A DNA stretch of 12,204 nt from Nitrospinaceae bacterium (GTDB taxonomy: Bacteria; Nitrospinota; Nitrospinia; Nitrospinales; VA-1), in NCBI GenBank assembly GCA_029937635.1, contig JAPYPM010000049.1, positions 1 through 12,204 of the forward strand, given 5' to 3'. Every line of letters starts with the position of its first letter. Positions within the stretch are counted from its first letter, which is position 1. Shown piece after piece: positions 7,033 to 12,204 of this stretch. The position numbers were made by a program, and so were the translations under genes. The notes below the pieces were generated by a model that saw only the letters and a program-made list of their open reading frames with translations, did not search any database and had not been told where the DNA came from.

Positions 7033-7060
7033 TTATCGGTTTATAAAATTCATACCTTTA
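7033..7060 (-). promoter_or_regulatory. Sigma28 (FliA)-like flagellar promoter for fliD-fliS
   Basis: On the minus strand, TAAA (7060-7057) is followed by 16 nt and ACCGATAA (7040-7033). The flagellar sigma28 consensus is TAAA, 15 nt, GCCGATAA, so the -10 box matches 7 of 8 bases and the spacing is one base longer. Transcription would begin near 7025, about 48 nt before the fliD ATG. The biological fit (late flagellar genes directly downstream) strengthens the call. I see no sigma54 box here. Confidence 0.5.
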
Positions 7061-7170
7061 ATTGATTTAAAGGGTTTAAACCATTGTTTGTAACTATTTA
7101 ATTAGTATCCTTGATAGTTTTAATCGACTTCTTGTAAGTATATGTTTAATTGAATCTTAAGTTCTTTATC

Positions 7171-7198
7171 TTGATTTGATGAGATGGAGTGATAAAGT
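7171..7198 (+). promoter_or_regulatory. Possible promoter for the exonuclease gene
   Basis: TTGATT (7171-7176) is followed by a 16-nt spacer and TAAAGT (7193-7198), with a TG one base before the -10 box, an extended -10 arrangement. Both hexamers match the sigma70 consensus only in part. Another -35-like TTGATA lies at 7111-7116. The gap between the divergent fliD and exonuclease starts (6978-7257, 280 bp) holds this, the sigma28-like site and a 10-bp palindrome GGTTTAAACC (7073-7082). I see nothing else in it. Confidence 0.3.
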
Positions 7199-7243
7199 TG
7201 TCGAATCTAATCTAAACTATGTAAGTGAGCTATCTTAATATTT

Positions 7244-7247
7244 GGAG
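7244..7247 (+). promoter_or_regulatory. Ribosome binding site that sets the exonuclease start
   Basis: GGAG at 7244-7247 stands 10 nt before the ATG at 7258. The same frame also has a GTG at 7225, but that would place this site inside the coding region and would add eleven unconserved-looking residues. The ATG at 7258 is therefore preferred. Confidence 0.6.
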
Positions 7248-7257
7248 TTCGAGTTAT

Positions 7258-7896
7258 ATGTCAGAACAACTGGATCTATTTACAGAGCCTGAAAAAAATA
7301 AATTAGACTCTGAGAATATTCAAAAAAGCTCTAATGATCACCGTATTCTTTATTTTGACCTAGAAACTCAAAAAAGTGCCGACGATGTTGGAGGATGGGG
7401 GAATATTCATGATATGAAACTGGCAGTAGGCGTGGTTTGGGATAGCGTTGATCAAAAACATTTTAGCTATCTTGAAAGTGAAGCTTCTCAATTGGTGGAA
7501 AAACTTTGTATGGCGGATTTAGTTGTGGGTTTTAATGTTAAGAAATTTGATTATACAGTGCTACAGCCATACGCGGACTTCGATCTTAGTGAAATAGTCA
7601 CTTTTGATATGTTGGATGATATTAAAGGTAAACTTAACCATCGACTTAGCCTTAATCATCTAGCAGAAAATACCCTAAATGCGAAAAAAAGTGCTGATGG
7701 TTTAGTTTCTTTGCAATGGTATAAAGAAGGAAAAATAGACAAAATTATTGAGTACTGCAAGCAAGATGTTGAAATTACTCGTGACTTGTTTCTTTATGGA
7801 GAGTCACATGGTTATGTGAAATATTCTACTCGCTCAGGGGTAGCTAAAGATTTGAAGGTAGATTGGAAACCATCCAGCCTAATTAGTTCTTCCTAG
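7258..7896 (+). CDS. DEDDy-family 3'-5' exonuclease (RNase H-like fold) with clamp-binding motif
   Basis: The 212-aa product is a predicted metal-dependent 3'-5' exonuclease of the DEDD superfamily, related to the RNase_H_2 / YprB-like group that is often linked to helicases. All catalytic motifs are present: Exo I FDLET (D34, E36), Exo II GFNVKKFD (N93 to D98) and Exo III YCKQD (Y166, D170), which makes it the DEDDy type. Residues 1-29 look disordered and begin MSEQLDLF. The string QLDLF (4-8) fits the known bacterial sliding-clamp binding pentapeptide QL(S/D)LF, which suggests recruitment to DNA through DnaN. It has no signal peptide, so it acts in the cytoplasm. The gene stands alone, diverging from fliD and converging on moxR with one base between stop codons. 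Substrate (DNA or RNA) and partner are unknown. Confidence 0.82.
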   Translation: MSEQLDLFTEPEKNKLDSENIQKSSNDHRILYFDLETQKSADDVGGWGNIHDMKLAVGVVWDSVDQKHFSYLESEASQLVEKLCMADLVVGFNVKKFDYTVLQPYADFDLSEIVTFDMLDDIKGKLNHRLSLNHLAENTLNAKKSADGLVSLQWYKEGKIDKIIEYCKQDVEITRDLFLYGESHGYVKYSTRSGVAKDLKVDWKPSSLISSS

Positions 7897-7897
7897 C

Positions 7898-8887
7898 TCA
7901 TGGTTTTATTAAGTTCAAAAGTTTTTCTATAATGTCATTAGTGGTGATATTTTCGGCTTCGGCCTTGAAGTTCAGTATAATTCTATGTTCCAGCACTTGC
8001 CGACTTACATGTTTAACATCTTCGATAGTTGCGGCGACTCGGTTATCCATCAGGGCTCGTGCTTTTGCCCCCATTAGTAGATATTGAGAAGCGCGAGGCC
8101 CGGCTCCCCAGTCAACCCATTCGTTTATGAAATCCGCACTGTCGCCATTTTTATTTGGACGTGAACTTTGCGCTAACTTTACTGCGTATTCTGCTACATG
8201 TTTTGAAACAGGAACACTAGGTACTAGTTGCTGGAATTTCTGAACCTGTTGCGCATTTAAAACCATATTCATTTCTGGGCGTACTCCAGAAGTAGTGGTT
8301 GTTGCGATTTCTACTTCCTCTTCCATAGTAGGGTAGCTAACGTTTATGATAAACATGAAACGGTCAAGTTGGGCTTCTGGTAAGGGGTAAGTGCCTTCAT
8401 GCTCAATTGGATTTTGTGTCGCAAAAACTAGAAAAGGTTGATCTAGTTCGTAGGTGTTCCCGCCGACAGTTACCTGTTGCTCCTGCATTGCCTGAAGTAG
8501 TGCGGCTTGCGTCTTTGGCGGGGTTCGGTTTATTTCATCGGCTAAAACAATATTTGAAAAGATCGGACCTTTGATAAAGCGAAATTCTCTTTTGTTAGTG
8601 GTGTGGTCTTCATAAAGTATGTCCGTCCCCGTAATATCTGAGGGCATCAGATCAGGGGTAAATTGAATTCTACTAAAACTAAGGTTGAGTGCTCTAGCTA
8701 GAGTTTTTACGATTAGAGTTTTTGCTAAACCAGGGACACCAACAAAAAGGCAATGTCCCTTACAAAAAAGCGCTACCAATAAATTTTCTAGCACTTCGTC
8801 TTGACCTACGATTACTTTGCGAATTTCATTTGCAATTCTGTTTTTTGAGTCTACTAACTCTTTTGCTAGCTCTAGGTTTTTAGTCAT
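7898..8887 (-). CDS. MoxR-family AAA+ ATPase
   Basis: This is a cytoplasmic AAA+ ATPase of the MoxR family, which act as chaperone-like ATPases that mature or remodel partner proteins, often ones with von Willebrand A or DUF58 domains. The 329-aa length is standard. Visible parts are IVGQDEVLENLLVAL (26-40), Walker A GVPGLAKT (50-57), the MoxR signature QFTPDLMPSDITGTD (75-89), Walker B IVLADEINR (113-121; D117, E118), sensor 1 ATQNP (156-160; N159), arginine finger LDRF (174-177; R176) and sensor 2 GAGPRASQ (261-268). The gene is the last of three on this strand, 24 bp after the peptidase gene, with only a weak purine-rich site before the ATG. MoxR genes more often come first in such operons. 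The usual DUF58 and VWA partners are not visible here. Confidence 0.93.
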   Translation of the reverse strand: MTKNLELAKELVDSKNRIANEIRKVIVGQDEVLENLLVALFCKGHCLFVGVPGLAKTLIVKTLARALNLSFSRIQFTPDLMPSDITGTDILYEDHTTNKREFRFIKGPIFSNIVLADEINRTPPKTQAALLQAMQEQQVTVGGNTYELDQPFLVFATQNPIEHEGTYPLPEAQLDRFMFIINVSYPTMEEEVEIATTTTSGVRPEMNMVLNAQQVQKFQQLVPSVPVSKHVAEYAVKLAQSSRPNKNGDSADFINEWVDWGAGPRASQYLLMGAKARALMDNRVAATIEDVKHVSRQVLEHRIILNFKAEAENITTNDIIEKLLNLIKP

Positions 8888-8911
8888 TCTAATCTCTAAT
8901 AGAAAGTATGA

Positions 8912-10480
8912 TTAATGGTTTATATATCCAAAAAGCTTTGTTTGTAATTTTTTTTCTTTTTTTAAATTGAGTTTCTGATAAATCTTCATTAGTCGCGTAT
9001 GAACAAAAGGATTAAATGGATTAATCTGGATAGCCCGTTGATAAAAGCTAAGAGACTTTTCTATATTATTTTTATGAAAATGTAATCCGCCCATATTAGC
9101 TAGTGTAGAATGAAACATGGGGTAGTAGTTTAAACTTCTATTTAGGATAACCTCAGCCTTCTTATATTCTTTAGTAATGAGGTGAGCCTTGGCTAACTTG
9201 TTATGGAGTATGGGGGAGAATATTTTTGATTGGTCGATCGCACGCTGATATTCAATAAGAGCTGCTTTGTAAAAACTTCGTGATTGTAAAATGTCTCCTA
9301 GGAATGTTAAGTCGCGACTTTTTTGATCATCGATCTCACGGTATTCTTTGTTGGATTCCTCAGACATACGGTCTGCTTTAAAATGGACCCCAGGAGGTTT
9401 GAGTCCTGGGGTAGTTTTAAGTTTTTTTTGTTTTACGAAGTGTTTCCATTTTTTTTGAAATATATCTAGGCTTATTCCTAAGGTATCAGACATTACCAAG
9501 TCAAAAGATTCTTTTTTAGCCAATCTTTCAAGAAGAGTTGAAATTACTTTATCCCCATGGGTTTGGGTAAGATATTCAATCATTGTAGAAACTTCAGCAT
9601 ATGCTAGTTGTACGTCTTCGGCTGTTTTTAGCTTTGCCAACGAAGGCATCATATCCTCTAATGCGATTAGATAGTTTTTTTCCAGTCCTCCCGCAAGCAT
9701 TGTTTCCATGATAGGTGTTAGATATATATCGTTGTTTCTCCAGCGAGTCTCGAAGTATTTTGCAATTCCCTCATGCATCCATAAAGGCAAGTTATTACGG
9801 CTTTTTTTGGTGAGTATGTAGTGGCTATATTCGTGGCTCAAGGTATCCATCCAATTATAGCCCCGTACCAGAGACCCTGGTGAGATCATCATAATTCGAT
9901 TATATTTACAGAGAGCCACTGTTCCGGAGGTGGTGATGTTATCAAGCGTTAATGGAGAGATTCTGGAAAAGGATTCTCTGTCAGGGTAGAACTCAACCAA
10001 AACTTTTTCTTTTGGATAGTAGTTAAAGATTTCTCCTAGAACTTTATATGATTTTTCCAGAACTTCAGTTGCATAGTGAACTAATATTTCATCAGGCCCT
10101 TTTTTGTATCGATAGATAAAATGTTTTGATTCACTGGATGTAAATAGTTTTGTTTCCTCGTAGGTATTGTTGACAAGACTCTTGAATTCGCGAACTTCAC
10201 TGTGGTTGCTAGTTACTTGATTTAGTATGTTTGCAGCCAGTTTATGATTACCTTTTAAAAACTCCACACGTGCTTTGAGGAAATAAGCATCTCCTGATTT
10301 AGGATGTTTTTTAAGTAAAGAATCTGTGAACTGCTCTGCCGCCTCAGTATTCCAGTCATCTATTAGCTTATGCCCCGCATATACATCTTTTAAAGGAAGC
10401 TCAATCGCCGATGTAGTAGACGAAAAAACTAGGGTCAAAACAACTAGACAGATATTGGTAACCCGCAAAATATGTTTCAT
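8912..10480 (-). CDS. Secreted zinc metallopeptidase (MA-like) with TPR repeats
   Basis: This is a predicted exported protein of 522 aa. Residues 1-25 form a Sec signal peptide (basic start MKHILR, hydrophobic core, TTSA before the cut). An N-terminal TPR-like helical pair (about 36-95) precedes a gluzincin peptidase domain (about 115-350) of the peptidase MA / DUF1570-like kind. The zinc site is HEYSH (216-220, with E217 catalytic), and the third ligand is expected at E237 in WMHEGIAKYFE (234-244). Three to four TPR units follow (about 388-505), one ending AIQINPFNP, which suggests that the protein docks onto a partner. The ATG at 10480 overlaps the upstream stop by 4 nt (ATGA), so translation is probably coupled. 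The likely site of action is the periplasm. The substrate is unknown. The motifs are intact, so an active enzyme is expected. Confidence 0.85.
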   Translation of the reverse strand: MKHILRVTNICLVVLTLVFSSTTSAIELPLKDVYAGHKLIDDWNTEAAEQFTDSLLKKHPKSGDAYFLKARVEFLKGNHKLAANILNQVTSNHSEVREFKSLVNNTYEETKLFTSSESKHFIYRYKKGPDEILVHYATEVLEKSYKVLGEIFNYYPKEKVLVEFYPDRESFSRISPLTLDNITTSGTVALCKYNRIMMISPGSLVRGYNWMDTLSHEYSHYILTKKSRNNLPLWMHEGIAKYFETRWRNNDIYLTPIMETMLAGGLEKNYLIALEDMMPSLAKLKTAEDVQLAYAEVSTMIEYLTQTHGDKVISTLLERLAKKESFDLVMSDTLGISLDIFQKKWKHFVKQKKLKTTPGLKPPGVHFKADRMSEESNKEYREIDDQKSRDLTFLGDILQSRSFYKAALIEYQRAIDQSKIFSPILHNKLAKAHLITKEYKKAEVILNRSLNYYPMFHSTLANMGGLHFHKNNIEKSLSFYQRAIQINPFNPFVHTRLMKIYQKLNLKKEKKLQTKLFGYINH

Positions 10481-12204
10481 TGCACTAGATCCTTATAATA
10501 TTTCATGATCATGCGTTCGTAATCTTTGGGCGATTTTTTTTTCATTGCGCTTAATATTTCTTCCCGAAATTCTTTAGGGGCTTTATATTGGTTTTCATCG
10601 GGTAGTATTACCCGTTCTTTTTGCATTCTTGAGGCCCCCCCACGGCGAGAATCTGGACTGCTTCCTGTTCCAAGCTTTCTGGAATTTTGCCGTTTTGCTT
10701 GGCTTGTTTCCCCATTAGAGTTTTTCATATTGCTTAATAAGTCACGAGTTTTATTTAGGCCTTTGAGCGACAGGTTTTCAGATTTAATGCTTTTACTAAT
10801 ATTTTGTTCTTTAAGGTTTTTTTCCGCTTGTTCCATATGACGCTCAGTTTGTTTCATTCCTTGTGAAAGTTCTGAGGGTATCATTGGATTTTCTTTACCC
10901 AATTCACTAAAACTTTGAGATAGTTTTTGCGATTCTTTCCGTATTTCATATTCCTGTTTTTCCATTTTTTTTAATTCTTTTTTTTGGTCCATCGTTATCG
11001 ACGAATTATAATTTTTTTTAATTGAACGTATCATCGATCCAAGCTTTTTAGATATTGAGTTATTTATTTTTGAGACTTGAGTCAAATCACCTTCCAGTTT
11101 TTCAGCTATGTCATCTCGAAGATTAATTGCCGTACGTAATTTATATTGCCACCTTAAAACATCCGGATAAACTTTTTTAAAAATATCTGCAAAATCATTT
11201 AGGTCCTGAAGTTTAGCTAGCCTATTTAGAGAGTTATATTTTTTTTGTAGTTGAGGAAGTGCTTCTTTGAAACGTTGAGGCTCATCTACCTGCAGTGATT
11301 TCTTTTTTTCTGTCAACTTAGAGAGCTTCTTTCGCTCCTCGTTAAGTTTTTTAAAATTCTCGTCTAGTTTTTTGGATTGAGAGGATTCGACCGTCGCTTC
11401 TCTCAATTTTTCAACCTTCCTGTTTGTTTCGGTTTCCTGCTCTATAAGGTTTTTCATTTGATCCATTGTCTTATGATTAGCTAGAAAATTTTTATCTTTT
11501 TTAAAAATGTTGAGGATTGAGTCTATATCTCGCATTAGATCTTTGAATAATTTGTTTATTTGACTTTCAAATATTTGTGATTGTTGTTGTCTGAGCTTCT
11601 GGTTCATTTGAGAAGTTGTTTCAACCAAGTTTTGTTGTCTTTTTTGAAGTTGATCCAGTTTTTTGATGCCATTGTCAATTGTCTTGACTGTTTCAGGATC
11701 AAGAAAACTTTCTTTTTCTGAGTCTGCACGGTGTATTTTGTTTGCAAGAAGTTTAAGGTCCTCTTCCATTTTTTTTAGTTCTTCCATAGCTTCTTCGAAC
11801 TTCCCTTGGCTTATCATCTGTTCCATTTTTTTTAAGGCATCAGAAAGCTTCCCCATGTTTAATCTTTTAAAAGCGTTTGGATTTAAAAATTCATCGGGCA
11901 TCGATTTTGTCTGGCGTGATAATTGACCCATTAATTTTTGTAGGACTTTTTGGATTTTATTTATTTTATTTTTTAATTCTTTTGAGGTTTTAGAAGATTT
12001 TTCGAGGCTAGGTTCCCCCAGGTCTTCCCGAAGAGCTTGGGTAAGGTTGTTTAGTTCTTCTTCTAGAGTTTTTGCTCTATTTAGCTTTTGCTTGTTGGTG
12101 ATTTTAACTAAGAATAAAATATCTTTTTCGAGGTGCGCTGTCATTTGGTTGTTAACGGGAGAATATGGAGATGTTGCTTTTAGAGTTGCTTGGCTAGGCT
12201 TGTG
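10477..12204 (-). CDS. DUF4175-like large coiled-coil protein (5' end outside window)
   Basis: The frame stays open to the right edge (575 codons visible plus stop). The first ATG inside the window (12144) has no ribosome binding site, and the 20 codons before it read as protein, so the true start lies outside. The visible part is almost wholly helical and very rich in K, E, Q, L and N, with long heptad-like stretches and repeated KKMEQ / LKKMEED units. Around the middle is a short, less charged segment (DVLRWQYKLRTAINLRDDIAEKL). A basic glycine/serine linker (RKLGTGSSPDSRRGGASR) precedes a conserved-looking tail, APKEFREEILSAMKKKSP to YYKDLVQ. I recognise that tail from DUF4175-type proteins, which usually start with membrane helices. 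It heads an operon with the metallopeptidase and MoxR. The family assignment rests on general architecture and the tail, not on an alignment. Confidence 0.7.
   Translation of the reverse strand, partial: HKPSQATLKATSPYSPVNNQMTAHLEKDILFLVKITNKQKLNRAKTLEEELNNLTQALREDLGEPSLEKSSKTSKELKNKINKIQKVLQKLMGQLSRQTKSMPDEFLNPNAFKRLNMGKLSDALKKMEQMISQGKFEEAMEELKKMEEDLKLLANKIHRADSEKESFLDPETVKTIDNGIKKLDQLQKRQQNLVETTSQMNQKLRQQQSQIFESQINKLFKDLMRDIDSILNIFKKDKNFLANHKTMDQMKNLIEQETETNRKVEKLREATVESSQSKKLDENFKKLNEERKKLSKLTEKKKSLQVDEPQRFKEALPQLQKKYNSLNRLAKLQDLNDFADIFKKVYPDVLRWQYKLRTAINLRDDIAEKLEGDLTQVSKINNSISKKLGSMIRSIKKNYNSSITMDQKKELKKMEKQEYEIRKESQKLSQSFSELGKENPMIPSELSQGMKQTERHMEQAEKNLKEQNISKSIKSENLSLKGLNKTRDLLSNMKNSNGETSQAKRQNSRKLGTGSSPDSRRGGASRMQKERVILPDENQYKAPKEFREEILSAMKKKSPKDYERMIMKYYKDLVQ

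Noticed and set aside
7073..7082. GGTTTAAACC palindrome in the fliD-exonuclease gap
   Set aside because: It is only 10 bp and A/T-centred, is expected by chance in this composition, and shows no second copy nearby.
7225..7257. GTG at 7225 as start of the exonuclease
   Set aside because: The GGAG site at 7244 lies inside that extension and serves the ATG at 7258. The QLDLF motif also fits best close to the N-terminus.
10526..11926. Plus-strand open frames of 87-104 codons opposite the coiled-coil gene
   Set aside because: They are serine/phenylalanine/leucine-rich products, which is what the complement of lysine/glutamate-rich codons yields. They are shadows, not genes.
12142..12144. ATG at 12144 as start of the coiled-coil protein
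   Set aside because: The frame is open for 20 more codons to the window edge and no ribosome binding site precedes this ATG, so the gene is simply cut by the edge.
1..12204. Mobile elements, CRISPR arrays, tRNA or rRNA genes, defence systems
   Set aside because: I searched by eye on both strands and found no regularly spaced repeats, no transposase or integrase motifs, no cloverleaf-like sequence and no restriction or toxin-antitoxin signature.

Overview
The window is about 12.2 kb of AT-rich, densely coded bacterial chromosome. Most genes lie on the minus strand. I see no insertion sequence, integrase, tRNA, rRNA or CRISPR array. The best organism guess is a Gram-negative autotroph of the Nitrospinota (a low-GC, marine Nitrospina-like bacterium) or a near relative. 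The reason is the 2-oxoacid:ferredoxin oxidoreductase alpha subunit at the left edge. Its N-terminal extension and its run of conserved motifs match the type I know from Nitrospira, Nitrospina and Hydrogenobacter, where the enzyme serves the reductive TCA cycle. This placement comes from recognising motifs, not from a tree.

Layout: (1) 1-1102, minus, the oxidoreductase alpha subunit, cut by the left edge. It is preceded by a roughly 155-nt leader and a strong sigma70-type promoter (1266-1294). (2) 1334-2081, two small unrecognised genes pointing away from each other, with a 22-bp perfect palindrome between them. (3) 2204-2632, plus, a DUF1841-family protein. (4) 2642-4668, minus, sucC and sucD (succinyl-CoA synthetase beta and alpha), with a 4-nt overlap and their own promoter (4727-4755). 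(5) 4878-6977, minus, fliD and fliS (flagellar filament cap and filament-subunit chaperone), behind a sigma28-like promoter (7033-7060). (6) 7258-7896, plus, a DEDDy-type 3'-5' exonuclease with an N-terminal QLDLF peptide that looks like a sliding-clamp binding motif. (7) 7898-12204, minus, a three-gene operon: a DUF4175-like coiled-coil protein (5' end outside the window), a secreted zinc metallopeptidase with TPR repeats, and a MoxR-type AAA+ ATPase.

How the genes work together: the oxidoreductase and succinyl-CoA synthetase carry out neighbouring steps if the former acts on 2-oxoglutarate. Succinate becomes succinyl-CoA, which is then reductively carboxylated to 2-oxoglutarate. The substrate cannot be settled from the alpha subunit alone. 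fliD and fliS form a normal late flagellar unit. The right-hand operon looks like a MoxR-centred cell-envelope module, with an ATPase, a periplasmic protease and a large coiled-coil partner. Its function is unknown.

The window is mostly core metabolism and envelope or motility genes. The points most worth a second look are the clamp-binding exonuclease, the MoxR/peptidase/DUF4175 operon, and the palindrome between the two unknown small genes.
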